Source: JALYGK01 sp036259835 (lineage in GTDB: Bacteria; Actinomycetota; UBA4738). Taken from it: 64,000 nt of DNA. Positions 7,546 to 16,908 of the stretch are shown in pieces; positions within the stretch are counted from its first letter, which is position 1, and each line of letters opens with the position of its first letter. The position numbers and the translations under genes were made by a program. A model generated the notes under the pieces. The model was not told where the DNA came from, did not search any database, and worked only from the letters and a program-made list of their open reading frames with translations. The stretch is from assembly GCA_036259835.1 (NCBI GenBank), contig DATABA010000128.1, positions 5,348-69,347 of the forward strand, read 5' to 3'.

Positions 7546-8643
7546 TCAGTCGACGAGGGCCATGTCGCGGGCCGCCTCGTTCAGGCGAACCGGACCCTCG
7601 CCCGTGATGGCCACGATGTCCTCGATCCGCACGCCGAACCGTCCTTCCAGATAGATCCCCGGCTCGATGGAGAAGCACATTCCCGGCTCGAGGCTTTCGT
7701 CGTTTCCCGAGACGATGTAGGGCCGTTCGTGCTCCTCCAGCCCGATCCCGTGTCCCGTGCGGTGGATGAACGCATCACCGTAGCCCGCCTTCTCGATCAC
7801 GCTTCGAGCCGCTCGATCGACCTCCTGGGCGGGAACGCCTGGACCGGCCGTGCGGAACGCGGCTTCCTGCGCCTCTCGAACGATGCCGTGGATCTCTTCG
7901 ACCTCTGCCGGCCGCTCCCCCACCACGACTGTCCGCGTGATGTCCGAGCAATAGCCACCCACGCGGCCGCCGAAGTCGAGCACGACCGTGTCGCCGACGT
8001 GAATTCGCCTGTCGCCCGGTTCGTGGTGGGGCGAGGCCGCGTTCGGACCCGACCCGACGATCGTGAACGCGGCCGTGTCGTGGCCGGTTTCGACGAGCAT
8101 GTCGGCCAGGGACCGAGCGACGTCTCGCTCGGACCGGCCCTCGAGGCCCGCGGCGCAGATCCGGGCGAACGTTTCGTCCGCGCTCTGCCCGGCTCGCCCG
8201 AGGAGCTCGATCTCTCCTTCGTCCTTTCGCTCGCGAAGGGGCGAGAGGACTGCGGAGGACGGGACGAACTTCGCGTCGGCAAGCGATTCCTGGAGGAGAA
8301 GGAGATGCGCCGCCCACATTCGATCGCTCACGCCGTACGCGTGTCCCGAGCCGATCAGCCTCCGGACCAGTTCGTACGGGTCCTCGGTGTCGCGCCACGA
8401 GCGGATCTCAACCAGTTGCCCGGCCCGTGAGGATGCTGCTCGGGGTCGCTCGAGCTCCGGAACGATCAGAACCGGGTCCGCAACGGCGCGTAGAACCAGA
8501 ACAGTGAGTCGCTCCAGCAGCGGCGCGTCATAGCCGGCAAGGTAGAGCAGATCGGGTGAAGGCGAGAGGATGAGTCCGTCGAGGCCGCCGGCACCGGTGC
8601 GTTCTCGTGCTCTGGAGAGCCGGCCTTCGTAGTCGTGCCCCAT
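7546..8643 (-). CDS. pepQ: M24 family metallopeptidase (Xaa-Pro peptidase-like)
   Basis: Pita-bread fold aminopeptidase of 365 residues, with an N-terminal creatinase-like domain (1-about 140) and C-terminal M24 catalytic domain. All five dinuclear metal ligands are visible: D223 (VVLDFGG), D234 (YCSDITRT), H298 (HRTGHGIG), E327 (FSIEPGIY) and E341 (RIEDIVAIT). It most likely cleaves X-Pro dipeptides or the N-terminal residue before proline in the cytosol. It is divergent, 38 bases away, from the YgfZ-like gene. The symbol is a family-level assignment. Confidence 0.88.
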   Translation of the reverse strand: MGHDYEGRLSRARERTGAGGLDGLILSPSPDLLYLAGYDAPLLERLTVLVLRAVADPVLIVPELERPRAASSRAGQLVEIRSWRDTEDPYELVRRLIGSGHAYGVSDRMWAAHLLLLQESLADAKFVPSSAVLSPLRERKDEGEIELLGRAGQSADETFARICAAGLEGRSERDVARSLADMLVETGHDTAAFTIVGSGPNAASPHHEPGDRRIHVGDTVVLDFGGRVGGYCSDITRTVVVGERPAEVEEIHGIVREAQEAAFRTAGPGVPAQEVDRAARSVIEKAGYGDAFIHRTGHGIGLEEHERPYIVSGNDESLEPGMCFSIEPGIYLEGRFGVRIEDIVAITGEGPVRLNEAARDMALVD

Positions 8644-8681
8644 GGCCCGATCATAGGCCGAGGCGCTCCTATGCTTTCCCT

Positions 8682-9557
8682 ATGGCTGAATCACGCGCAT
8701 TTGAAGCGCTCCGTACCGGCCGGGCGTACGTCGATCTCGCGTCGTGGAAGAAGATCTCGGTGACGGGGAGTGACGCCTTCGCCTGGCTGAACGACCTCGT
8801 CTCGGCAGATCTGACCGGGCTTCGACGCGGACAATCACGCCGATCCCTGCTCCTGTCGCCCACGGGGCAGGTTCGGGCCGACTTCACGATGCTGGAGTTC
8901 CGGGACGCTTTTCTCCTACTCCAGGATCCTTCGCAGCCTCATGGAATCGACGCGTTACTCGAGAGGTACATCCTCTCCTCCGACGTTGCCCTGGAAGACC
9001 GCACGGCGGAGTTCGCATTGTTTGCCTTGCCGAACCGCTCGCAGCCGCCTGATCTCGCCGGCGCGGATTTCTTTACTCCCTCGTGTCTTGGAGACGGGGT
9101 CGATGCTCTCGTGCCGATGGATCGACAGGGAGAGGTCGCGACCACCCTCGCCGAGAGCTTGCTCCGAGCTGAAATGGATGACGTCGAAGCGTGGCGGATC
9201 TTTCGCGGCATTCCTCGGTTCGGCGTCGACGTCACGGAAGACGATCTTCCGCAAGAGGGAGCGCTCGAGGAGGCGGTCTCGTTCACCAAGGGTTGCTACG
9301 TCGGCCAGGAGGCGGTGGCGAAGGTCCGGAACCTCGGTCATCCACGGCGCCTGCTGCTTCACGTTGAAGCGTCGGGTCAGGTCGCCCACGGCGAACCGGT
9401 CTGCGTCGACGGCACGGAGGTGGGGCGAGTGACGAGCTCCGTGGAGACGTCGACGGGCTCTCGTGCCCTCGCGAAGGTGCGATGGGCGGCGAAAGACCGG
9501 CCGATCACGACGGCCGGAGGCGCCGGGCTGGTGCCGGTGGCGCGGGGGCGCGGTTAG
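8682..9557 (+). CDS. ygfZ: YgfZ/GcvT-domain folate-binding protein
   Basis: Folate-binding protein related to the glycine cleavage T-protein, implicated in iron-sulfur cluster assembly or repair in E. coli (YgfZ). The family signature K-G-C-Y-x-G-Q-E is intact (FTKGCYVGQEAVAKVRNLGHP) near residue 205. The N-terminal GcvT fold starts at YVDLASWKKISVTGSDAFAWLN. Length 291 residues is typical. The ATG chosen gives a normal N-terminus; a longer frame overlaps the divergent peptidase. The last four bases overlap the convergent RDD gene. Confidence 0.85.
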   Translation: MAESRAFEALRTGRAYVDLASWKKISVTGSDAFAWLNDLVSADLTGLRRGQSRRSLLLSPTGQVRADFTMLEFRDAFLLLQDPSQPHGIDALLERYILSSDVALEDRTAEFALFALPNRSQPPDLAGADFFTPSCLGDGVDALVPMDRQGEVATTLAESLLRAEMDDVEAWRIFRGIPRFGVDVTEDDLPQEGALEEAVSFTKGCYVGQEAVAKVRNLGHPRRLLLHVEASGQVAHGEPVCVDGTEVGRVTSSVETSTGSRALAKVRWAAKDRPITTAGGAGLVPVARGRG

Positions 9558-10105
9558 GGCGCCACCGGCGTGGCCGCCTCTGCGGGTGTTTCCCACGGGT
9601 CCGTCCCGACCATGCCGGCAACCTTCTTCACCACGAACGTGTCCGCGATCTTGTCGTGCCACCCTTGCTTCCGCCGGTCCACCGCCACCCAGAGGTACCC
9701 GACGAAGAACGACCCCGCGACGATGATGCGACCAATCACCTCGCGGAAAACGACCGTGGCCCAGTCCGGCCGCCCGAATTCTTTCGAGACCACTCGAAGC
9801 CCGAACGCTCGTTTACCGAGCGTTCCGCCCATCACCCCCGTCGTCAGGACCAGGTAGGCCCAGAACAGCACGGCCAGTACGACCATCGAAAGCCGCAGGT
9901 TGCCGATTACGCGCGGATCTGGAAGGACCGCCCCGAGCGCTCCTCGGAGGATTCGGCCCGAGACCCAGAAGATCAGGAGATCGGTCAGGAGGGCCCAGAG
10001 CCTGACCCCGAACCCGGCGTAGGCCAGCATCGCAGTGGGCGGGGCGTCGGGACGAGGAGGCGGAGGTCTTCCCGCGGCCGACGGCGTGGCGTCGTCGCGG
10101 ATCAC
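9554..10105 (-). CDS. RDD family integral membrane protein
   Basis: A 183-residue protein with a short Pro-rich cytosolic N-terminus, then the RDD domain: GFGVRLWALLTDLLIFWVSGRIL, a second membrane segment (SMVVLAVLFWAYLVLTTG), GTLGKRAFGLRVV and a third segment (VGYLWVAVDRRKQGWHDKIADTFVV), the last being the typical family end. RDD proteins are of uncertain function (some linked to ion transport). The GTG start overlaps the sppA stop as GTGA, indicating translational coupling. A longer reading frame upstream runs inside sppA in another frame and was discarded. Confidence 0.82.
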   Translation of the reverse strand: MIRDDATPSAAGRPPPPRPDAPPTAMLAYAGFGVRLWALLTDLLIFWVSGRILRGALGAVLPDPRVIGNLRLSMVVLAVLFWAYLVLTTGVMGGTLGKRAFGLRVVSKEFGRPDWATVVFREVIGRIIVAGSFFVGYLWVAVDRRKQGWHDKIADTFVVKKVAGMVGTDPWETPAEAATPVAP

Positions 10106-11061
10106 GGCAGGTACAGGTAGGCCAGTCGGGGGCCAGTCACGCCGAACGAACGCTCCACGTCCTCCCGCGGGTTTCGGATCCTGGTCACCCCGGTGAGGAA
10201 GTCGGTGAACGAGAACGGCCGTTCGTATTCGACGACCCTGGCGTCGGTGAGTCGCTCCAAACGCTTCGCCTCGGCGATTGCGTCGTCGAAGGTTCCGAGC
10301 CGGTCGACCAGGCCGGACTCCCGTGCCTGCTCGCCTGAAAGGATCCTGCCGTCGGCGATGCCCCGGACCCTTCGCATCGGCATCCGTCTTCCGTGCGACA
10401 CCACGTTCATGAACCGGAGGTGGGCTTCGTCGAGAAGGCGCTGGAAGATTCGCCGTTCTCCCGGAGTCAGGTCTCGAAACGGGGAGCCGATGTCTTTCAG
10501 CCGACCCGCCTTGACCACGATCGGCTCGACGCCGAGCTTTCCGGCGGCGCCTTCGAGGTTGAGCAGAACCATGATGACGCCGATCGAGCCGGTGATCGTC
10601 GAGGGGTTCGCCACGATCGAGTTCGCTCCGGCCGCGATGAAGTAGCCGCCCGACGCGGCGACCTCCCCCATGGCGGCCACCACCGCCTTGCCCGCCCTGC
10701 GAACCCTGGTGATCTCCCTGGCGATCTCGTCGGAGGCGACCACCGAGCCGCCCGGCGTGTTGATCCGAAGGACCACCGCACTGACCGCATCGTCGTTCCG
10801 GGCCTGCTCGAGCTGCGAAACCAGGTTGCCGCTGGTTGCCTGGGCGGACCCGAGGAAGCCCTCCGAGCCCGAGACGATCTCTCCCTGGACGTTCACGACG
10901 GCGATCTTTCGAGCGCCGTCCCCCTGGATCGGATCTTCGCGCCATGGTCCGACCTGTGAAGGGTCGGGCCCGAACTGGGCGACCTGAAACAGCGTCGCGG
11001 GAAAAAGCACCATGGCCGCGATGAGGGCAATGAGGCGCTTCGTGGTCAGGGCGGCAAGCAC
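10102..11061 (-). CDS. sppA: Signal peptide peptidase SppA, short form
   Basis: Membrane-anchored serine protease that digests cleaved signal peptides (S49 family). An N-terminal membrane helix (residues about 8-28) precedes a single protease domain. The nucleophile is S137 in GEVAASGGYFI and the lysine base is K189 in GRLKDIGSPFR, matching the Ser-Lys dyad of B. subtilis-type SppA. INTPGGSV and GSIGVIMVL are also typical. Length 319 residues fits the short form. GTG start with GAGAGGA upstream. It forms a coupled pair with the RDD membrane protein. Confidence 0.9.
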   Translation of the reverse strand: MLAALTTKRLIALIAAMVLFPATLFQVAQFGPDPSQVGPWREDPIQGDGARKIAVVNVQGEIVSGSEGFLGSAQATSGNLVSQLEQARNDDAVSAVVLRINTPGGSVVASDEIAREITRVRRAGKAVVAAMGEVAASGGYFIAAGANSIVANPSTITGSIGVIMVLLNLEGAAGKLGVEPIVVKAGRLKDIGSPFRDLTPGERRIFQRLLDEAHLRFMNVVSHGRRMPMRRVRGIADGRILSGEQARESGLVDRLGTFDDAIAEAKRLERLTDARVVEYERPFSFTDFLTGVTRIRNPREDVERSFGVTGPRLAYLYLP

Positions 11062-11076
11062 GTTTCCGATTCCTCT

Positions 11077-13734
11077 CTAGACGCCGGTATACGAAACCAC
11101 GCTTCGGTTGATTGCGTCGTGGGCGGCCCTGGCGATCGAGCGCACTTCCGGATCCGCAGCCTCCTCGATTTGCCGGAGCAGGTCGAGCAGCTGCTTGCAG
11201 TTTCGGACGAAGTCGCCGGCGGCCAGCCCCCCCGCATCCAGGACGTCCTCCAGCGACTTTCCTTCGGCCCACTCGAACACGGTCGAAAGAAATCCGGGAT
11301 CGAGTTCGCGGCAAAGCTCGACCTGATGCGCGTCCTCGGCTCGCCGTACCCTTCGCCATATCTCCATGAGGTCCCGGTACGTCTGGCGAAGTGACCGCGT
11401 GGGGATGTCAGGCTGGCTAGGGGCGCGCTCTCGGGATTCGTAGACCAATGTGGAGACCAACGCGGCGAGCTCGGATGATGGCAGCCCGTCGAAGAGCCCT
11501 TCCGACAATGCCTCGACCACCAGGATGTCGCCCTCACCGTAAATCCGCCTGAGGCGCTCGCCCTTCTCGGTCAGCGTGAACCCCCGCACGTACCCGAGAT
11601 CCGCCAGCACGGCAAGAACCCGGTCAAATTGCCTTCCGAGCGTCTCGGTGCGGGCGCGGATGCGGCGCTCCAGACTGGCCACGTCCTTCTCCAGCTTCGA
11701 CGCGCGGGCAGCCCACCGTTCGTGCTCCGGGCGGTCGGGGCATGGGTGACATGGATGAGTCGCCGCCTCGCGCTCCAGCTCGGCGGCGCGCGCCTCTGCC
11801 GTTGGGTCGAACCTCACTCGCCGCTGTCGAGGCGGGCGGACCTTCAGCGTGGCGAGCCTCCCGGCCACGTCTCGCCGGACGCGGGCGCTCCGAGCGCTTC
11901 CCGACCGGGGAAGGTCGATGCGAGCCACCGCGCGGGGCGGATCGTCGAAGTCGTCCAGGGCCACCCGGAAGTACCGACGATCCTGAGTGAGGACCGTGGG
12001 GCGGCCGTCGCGACTGCTGATGACCACGGCGAGTCCTTGGCGGCGGGCCGAGGGAAGGAAGATCACGTCACCGGGACGGAGGGACGAAAGGGCTCGGCGA
12101 GACTGCTGGGACCGATCTCGGACATTGGCTCGTCGCGCGTCCTCACGGATCTTTTGAGCTCCTTCGCGAAGCGCCCAGTACTCGGCGAAGTCGCCTCGAT
12201 CGCAGACCACGCGGGCGCGGTACCCGTCGAGATACGCCCGGTCGCGTTCGAGCTCCCGCTCGAGCCTCACCACTCCGCGGTCGGCCAAGAACTGGCCAAA
12301 CGACGAGTTGAGCAGGTGCCGCGCTTCTTCCCTCGTGTAGTTGCGGACCAGGTTGACCGCCATGTTGTACGAGGGGCGAAATGACGACCGCAGCTCGTAC
12401 GTTCGGGTCGATGCCAGTCCCGCGACGCGTTCGAACGGAACCTGCTTCTGATATAGAACGACCGCGTAGCCTTCCTCGTCGATGCCCCTGCGGCCGGCCC
12501 GCCCGGTCAGCTGGGTGTACTCCCCCGGCGTGAGCATCTCGTGTCGCTCTCCCGAGAACTTCCACAGGTCCTCGATCACCACCGTCTTGGCCGGCATGTT
12601 GATCCCGAGCGAAAGCGTCTCGGTCGCAAACACGACCTTCACCAAGCCCTGCGCGAAGAGGTACTCGACGGTCTCCTTGAATACCGGCAGCATGCCGGCG
12701 TGGTGGGCGGCCACACCGGCGGCCAAGGCCTCCCGAAACTCATAGAAGCCGAGCGCCGCCAATTCCTCCTCCGCGATCCACGCGGCGCGGGTCTCGGCCA
12801 CTTCTCGGATTCGGTCTTCGTCTTCCATCGTCGTCAGCCGGACACCCGACTCCATGAGGTACCGCACGCTCTGGTCACAACCGGCCCGGCTGAACACGAA
12901 GTAGATGGCCGGGAGCATTGCGGCTTCGTCCAGGACCTCGACGACCTCCTCTCGTTTCGGGACGTAGAACCGTCGGTGCCCCTCACGAGGCCGCTCGGCC
13001 CGCATGACGATGGTGCGGCCGTGACGTCCCGCCGCGCGAGGGCGGGTTCGAACCCGCATCTCTCGCTTGTCCAACGAAACCAGGTACGGGTTCGGAAGAA
13101 CCCGCGCATCCTCCTGGATATGCATGTCGTGGAGCTTTCGCCCCACCATGTACAGGTTGTGCAGCGGAACCGGCCGCTTCTCCTCGATCACCACGCGGGT
13201 GGGGCCGCGAAGCGCCCCGATCCATTCGCCGAACTCCTCCGCGTTCGAAACAGTCGCGGACAGACACACCACGGCGACAGACAGCGGGAGGTGAATGAGG
13301 ATCTCTTCCCACACAGCGCCTCGGTACGGATCCTGGAGGTAGTGGACCTCGTCCATGACGACGGATTCCAGACCGTCGAGCGTGGAGCTGCCCTCGTAGA
13401 GCATGTTTCGGAGGACCTCGGTGGTCATGACGACCACGGGCGCCTCCGAGTTGATGGAGTTGTCGCCGGTGAGCAGCCCGACCCGGCCTTCCCCGTACCG
13501 TCTCGAGAAGTCTCCGAATTTCTGGTTCGACAGCGCCTTCAGCGGCGTGGTGTAGAACGCCTTCCGGTGACGACCCAGAGCCCGCTCGATGGCGAATTCG
13601 GCCACCACCGTCTTGCCGGCGCCGGTCGGCGCGGCCACCAACGCGGAGTCGCCCGCCTCGAGGGCCTGAATCGCCTTGACCTGAAAGTCATCGAGGGGAA
13701 ACGGGTAGCGAGCAGCGAACTTCTGAAGGTCCAT
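11077..13734 (-). CDS. helY: Ski2/Mtr4-like ATP-dependent helicase HelY
   Basis: A superfamily 2 RNA/DNA helicase of 885 residues resembling actinobacterial HelY. Visible motifs: I APTGAGKT (35-42), Ia TTPLKALSNQK, II DEVH (128-131), III CLSATVSN, and VI QLTGRAGRRG. A long C-terminal region with a DUF1998-like/DSHCT portion (from about 720, LADLGYV...GLFDGLPSSELAALVSTLVYE) follows, as in Mtr4/Ski2 enzymes. In M. tuberculosis helY is next to tatC, tatA and pafABC; the same neighbourhood is seen here with a few genes interposed. Probably acts in RNA processing or decay. Confidence 0.9.
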   Translation of the reverse strand: MDLQKFAARYPFPLDDFQVKAIQALEAGDSALVAAPTGAGKTVVAEFAIERALGRHRKAFYTTPLKALSNQKFGDFSRRYGEGRVGLLTGDNSINSEAPVVVMTTEVLRNMLYEGSSTLDGLESVVMDEVHYLQDPYRGAVWEEILIHLPLSVAVVCLSATVSNAEEFGEWIGALRGPTRVVIEEKRPVPLHNLYMVGRKLHDMHIQEDARVLPNPYLVSLDKREMRVRTRPRAAGRHGRTIVMRAERPREGHRRFYVPKREEVVEVLDEAAMLPAIYFVFSRAGCDQSVRYLMESGVRLTTMEDEDRIREVAETRAAWIAEEELAALGFYEFREALAAGVAAHHAGMLPVFKETVEYLFAQGLVKVVFATETLSLGINMPAKTVVIEDLWKFSGERHEMLTPGEYTQLTGRAGRRGIDEEGYAVVLYQKQVPFERVAGLASTRTYELRSSFRPSYNMAVNLVRNYTREEARHLLNSSFGQFLADRGVVRLERELERDRAYLDGYRARVVCDRGDFAEYWALREGAQKIREDARRANVRDRSQQSRRALSSLRPGDVIFLPSARRQGLAVVISSRDGRPTVLTQDRRYFRVALDDFDDPPRAVARIDLPRSGSARSARVRRDVAGRLATLKVRPPRQRRVRFDPTAEARAAELEREAATHPCHPCPDRPEHERWAARASKLEKDVASLERRIRARTETLGRQFDRVLAVLADLGYVRGFTLTEKGERLRRIYGEGDILVVEALSEGLFDGLPSSELAALVSTLVYESRERAPSQPDIPTRSLRQTYRDLMEIWRRVRRAEDAHQVELCRELDPGFLSTVFEWAEGKSLEDVLDAGGLAAGDFVRNCKQLLDLLRQIEEAADPEVRSIARAAHDAINRSVVSYTGV

Positions 13735-13757
13735 GACGGCAAGTGTATGTCCCGGTC

Positions 13758-14483
13758 TCAGGGTAACCGGGCGGTTGCGGCCTTCAGTGCCTCCTTCGAC
13801 ATCTCGGCCTCGTGTTCATCGACGAAGGCACGCACGCGTTCGGGCTCTGCCCGGGACAGCTCGCGGAGGAGCCACCCAACGCCGGTTTGACTGAAGCGCG
13901 CGGCGTCCTTGACGTTGGCCGCGCATACGGTGAGAAGAAGACTGGTAAAACCTCGAAAGAACGCGTCCCCTCGCGGCGCGAGGTTGACGAAGGCGACGGC
14001 GGCTGCGCGCCGCTGCCAAAACGGCTCGGCGTGGCGCCACTCAGCGATCAGTTGGGCTCGTGTCCTTCGATCGTCGGTCTCGACGAAGCGGCCGAGCACC
14101 TTCACGCAGTACCAGTCACAAGTGCCCCAGTCGCAGATGTGCTTCTCGAACGGCCGAGCGAGATCGGTCACGTGTTCCGTGGTGAGGTCGTTCAGCAGAA
14201 GCTCACCGAGCATCAGCACACCGGCGAGCTTGTCCTCGGCGTGCCGCTGCTCAAACTGCCTCAGTGCCACCTCAATTCGTTCCTGAAGCGGGAGGCGGTC
14301 AAGCTCTCTTTCGGCCCACACTTCGTGAACGATCTGGCGGATGCCCGCCATCGGTACGCCGCGAAACGGAATGGCGCCCTTCAGGTAGCGGTCCCACCAC
14401 AGCTTGGTTTTCGGGTCGGAAGTGGCGGCGAGACGCTTCCCGATGACGGTCGCGATCGAGCCCCGAGGCTTAGAGCGCGGCAC
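13758..14483 (-). CDS. DNA alkylation repair protein (AlkD-like)
   Basis: HEAT-like-repeat protein of the DNA_alkylation (AlkD) family, which in Bacillus excises N3- and N7-alkylpurines. Recognisable segments are KLWWDRYLKGAIPFRGVPM, ICDWGTCDWYCVKVLGRFV, WQRRAAAVAFVNL, and the C-terminal RFSQTGVGWLLRELSRAEPERVRAFV motif typical of the family. GTG start overlaps the end of the hydrolase gene by 14 bases; an upstream frame lies inside that gene. Which catalytic residues are conserved cannot be judged confidently here, so it could be an AlkC/AlkD relative without glycosylase activity. Confidence 0.8.
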   Translation of the reverse strand: MPRSKPRGSIATVIGKRLAATSDPKTKLWWDRYLKGAIPFRGVPMAGIRQIVHEVWAERELDRLPLQERIEVALRQFEQRHAEDKLAGVLMLGELLLNDLTTEHVTDLARPFEKHICDWGTCDWYCVKVLGRFVETDDRRTRAQLIAEWRHAEPFWQRRAAAVAFVNLAPRGDAFFRGFTSLLLTVCAANVKDAARFSQTGVGWLLRELSRAEPERVRAFVDEHEAEMSKEALKAATARLP

Positions 14484-15198
14484 CCACGTGCTCTTGGAGC
14501 AGCCGGTTGAACTCGGCCGGTGCTTCGAGATTCGAAAGATGGCCGGCCCCGTCGATGACCTCCGTGCGCGCTCCCGAAATCTGCTCCCCCATGGCTTTCG
14601 TTGCATCCGCGGGGATGAGCGTGTCTCCGGTCGAGGTGATGACCAGCGTGGGGACGTCGATGCCGGCGAGGTCGCGGGTCGAGTCCGGCCGTTCCGCCAT
14701 TCCCGCCGACACCGCGGCGATGGCCTCCGCGGGCTGACGAGCGATGATGTCCTTCACGCGGCCCCAGAGCTCCTCGGACGCACTCTCGGAAAGGAGCGGA
14801 GGGGGGCTGTCGACCAGCACGTTCCCCTCGGTGCGAAGCCGTTGCGCCAGGGCGAGTCTTCGTTGCTTCCCTTCCTCGTCGTCCGCGACTGCTCGTGTAT
14901 TGGCGAGGACCATGCCCGCGACGCGGTCGCGGTGCCGCCGCCAGAACGCAAAGGCCACGTAGCCGCCCAGCGACAGTCCGCACACCACAGCACGGTCGAT
15001 GCCCTCGCGTGTCAATGCATCCGCGACGGCGTCTGCCGCCGCGTCCATCGTGAGCGTCTGGTCGTACAGCGCCGTGCCTCCGAAACCCGGAAGGTTGGGG
15101 GCCACGATGGCCGTCTTTCCCCCCAGGCCGGTGATCTGTGGTTCCCACATCGAGGCGTCGAGCGGAAACGCATGAATGAGCAGCAGTCCGTCGGTCAT
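14470..15198 (-). CDS. Alpha/beta-fold hydrolase
   Basis: A 242-residue alpha/beta hydrolase with the complete triad in the expected order: S76 in the nucleophile elbow GLSLGG, D192 in TSTGDTLIP, H220 in GAGHLSNLE. The oxyanion segment is LIHAFPLDASMW. The nearest well-known groups are 3-oxoadipate enol-lactonase/BioH-like esterases, but the substrate is unknown. ATGA overlap with the lipid-kinase gene upstream implies coupled translation; it also overlaps the AlkD-like gene downstream by 14 bases. Confidence 0.88.
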   Translation of the reverse strand: MTDGLLLIHAFPLDASMWEPQITGLGGKTAIVAPNLPGFGGTALYDQTLTMDAAADAVADALTREGIDRAVVCGLSLGGYVAFAFWRRHRDRVAGMVLANTRAVADDEEGKQRRLALAQRLRTEGNVLVDSPPPLLSESASEELWGRVKDIIARQPAEAIAAVSAGMAERPDSTRDLAGIDVPTLVITSTGDTLIPADATKAMGEQISGARTEVIDGAGHLSNLEAPAEFNRLLQEHVGAAL

Positions 15199-16109
15199 GT
15201 CACGTCCTTTCGTTCATCTATGGGGACAACAACTCCAAGCGCCGAGGGCACCACCGTAAACGTCGCGGGGAGCGTCCCGGCATGCTCGCCGTCGGCGAAG
15301 ACCTGAAGGGTTCGCTCGGCCGTGATCCCTATCTGGGCCCCGCGAAACCGTTTCACCTTGGGATGGCTGACGTGCCGTCCGGTGAACACCTTGGGGAAGG
15401 TCTTGATGAAGTCCGGCTTCGACACCTCTCCCACAACTGTGACGTCCAGAACGCCATCGTCGAGTTCTGCGTCGGGACACACGCGCATCCCGCCGCCGTA
15501 CGATCGGCCGTTTCCCACCGCGATGAGCATCCCCGGCACTTCGTGGTGTTCGCCGTCAATCGTCATCCCGAATCGAGCGGCCCGGAACCCGGGAAGAAGC
15601 ATGAAGGTTGCGATGACGTATTTGGTCTTGCCCCTGAACCACCGCATTCGATTGGCGTACGCGTTCGCCTCCGAGTCGAAGCCGGCGCTTCCCACATTCA
15701 CGTAGTAACGCTGCCCTTGCGGCAGCTTGAGTCGGACGACGTCGATCCGCTTCACGGTTGGTTCTCGCAGGAGACGGACCGCGCCGAGGGGTTCCTTCGG
15801 GTTCATCCCGATCAGGCGGGCGAAGTCATTGCCGGTTCCCGCGGGAATCACTGCCAGCGCGGCCGACCCTCCGGCGGTCATCACGCCATTGACGCACCCG
15901 CCAACGTGGCCATCCCCGCCGAGCGCCGCAACCACGTCGGCACCGTCTGCGGCTGCGGTCCGGGCGAGGCGCTCGGGATCCTGCGCGCTCTGGCTGATGT
16001 GAACGGTGTGTTGGATCTCGAGCGACCGAAGAAGCGCCTCGACCTGCGGAATGACCCTGGCTCCCTTGCCTCGTCCTGATGTCGGATTGGCCACTACGGC
16101 GACCTTCAT
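15195..16109 (-). CDS. Diacylglycerol/lipid kinase family protein
   Basis: A 304-residue YegS/DagK-type lipid kinase expected to phosphorylate a membrane lipid such as diacylglycerol at the inner leaflet. N-terminal AVVANPTSGRGKG, nucleotide-binding GGDGH (64-68) and IPAGTGNDFAR (89-97) are present, with NVGSAGFDSEAN and a DGVLDVTVV segment. Oddity: the usual GGDGT-x-x-E-V-x-NG signature reads GGDGHVGGCVNG, with His for Thr and no Glu at the usual place. Overlaps the hydrolase start by ATGA. Confidence 0.85.
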   Translation of the reverse strand: MKVAVVANPTSGRGKGARVIPQVEALLRSLEIQHTVHISQSAQDPERLARTAAADGADVVAALGGDGHVGGCVNGVMTAGGSAALAVIPAGTGNDFARLIGMNPKEPLGAVRLLREPTVKRIDVVRLKLPQGQRYYVNVGSAGFDSEANAYANRMRWFRGKTKYVIATFMLLPGFRAARFGMTIDGEHHEVPGMLIAVGNGRSYGGGMRVCPDAELDDGVLDVTVVGEVSKPDFIKTFPKVFTGRHVSHPKVKRFRGAQIGITAERTLQVFADGEHAGTLPATFTVVPSALGVVVPIDERKDVT

Positions 16110-16158
16110 GGGGGAGTCCTCTCAACGCACGCGGCCGGAAGCGACCACGAGGGTTACC

Positions 16159-16893
16159 TCAGCCCGGCGGCGCGTTCTGGGAGACGGGGGTCTTGATGCC
16201 GACCCGGGCCTTCAGACTGGCCACCGTCCGATAGCCCTTCGAGAAGAGGTCGATGGCCTGGCTCATCAGGTCCTGAGCCTGGCGGGACAGGTCGTCCTGC
16301 CTATCCTCCGGCATGGATCCGGCCTCCTCGACCAGGGCACCCGCAGCGGCATACAGACGGAACGCTCGAGCAATCAGGAATTGCGCATCCGTCACTTCCT
16401 GGCGCGTCATCCCCTCCGCTCGAACGTTCGGGTCCCGTGACACCGTCAGGTCCGCAGGGATCAGTTCATTGATTTCGATTCGCTGTATCCGTCCGGACGC
16501 CGCGGTCGCCGACTTCTTGACCTCCCCACCACGCTTGACAGCATCAGCGGATGAAAGCTGGCCCTTTTCCATCTGTTCGAGGTCCTCGTTGAACGACTGA
16601 TAGAAGAAGTAGACGTCCGGTGGAATGACCTGCCGGTCGGTCGGAAACGAGGCGGTGAGCCGGTTGGTGAAGCTGCGGATGGCCTGCGTCTCACGCCGGC
16701 GGAGCTCTCGTTCGCTTCGGTTCTGAAGGAACTGGACCGTCCCGAACGTGATGCCGATGACCGCGAGCGTCCCCAGCACAATGAGCGTCGAACGCCGCCG
16801 AAAGAATGGAGGTTTCCGCACGTAGACCGGCGGCCGCGGTGGCGCCGCGACCACACGTCGGCTTCGTGTCTTACCCTTGCCTTTGATCGCCAC
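16159..16893 (-). CDS. Hypothetical single-pass membrane protein
   Basis: Family not recognised. A basic, Arg/Pro-rich cytosolic N-terminus (KGKGKTRSRRVV...RKPPFFRRR) precedes one membrane helix at about residues 36-54 (STLIVLGTLAVIGITFGTV). The 190-residue outside part is helical and charged (RSERELRRRETQAIRSF...DLFSKGYRTVASLKARVG). It starts 15 bases after the tatC stop and is likely in the tat operon. The arrangement (basic tail, single anchor, extracytoplasmic helices) is consistent with an envelope accessory protein, but no function can be assigned. Confidence 0.7.
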   Translation of the reverse strand: MAIKGKGKTRSRRVVAAPPRPPVYVRKPPFFRRRSTLIVLGTLAVIGITFGTVQFLQNRSERELRRRETQAIRSFTNRLTASFPTDRQVIPPDVYFFYQSFNEDLEQMEKGQLSSADAVKRGGEVKKSATAASGRIQRIEINELIPADLTVSRDPNVRAEGMTRQEVTDAQFLIARAFRLYAAAGALVEEAGSMPEDRQDDLSRQAQDLMSQAIDLFSKGYRTVASLKARVGIKTPVSQNAPPG

Positions 16894-16908
16894 TTGGGCC
16901 CCTTGCCT

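Noticed and set aside
9554..11359. A 601-residue open frame that would fuse an Arg/Gly-rich region to the RDD domain
   Set aside because: The first two thirds run in another frame through sppA, with shadow-like composition; the GTG at 10105 coupled to the sppA stop gives a normal RDD protein.
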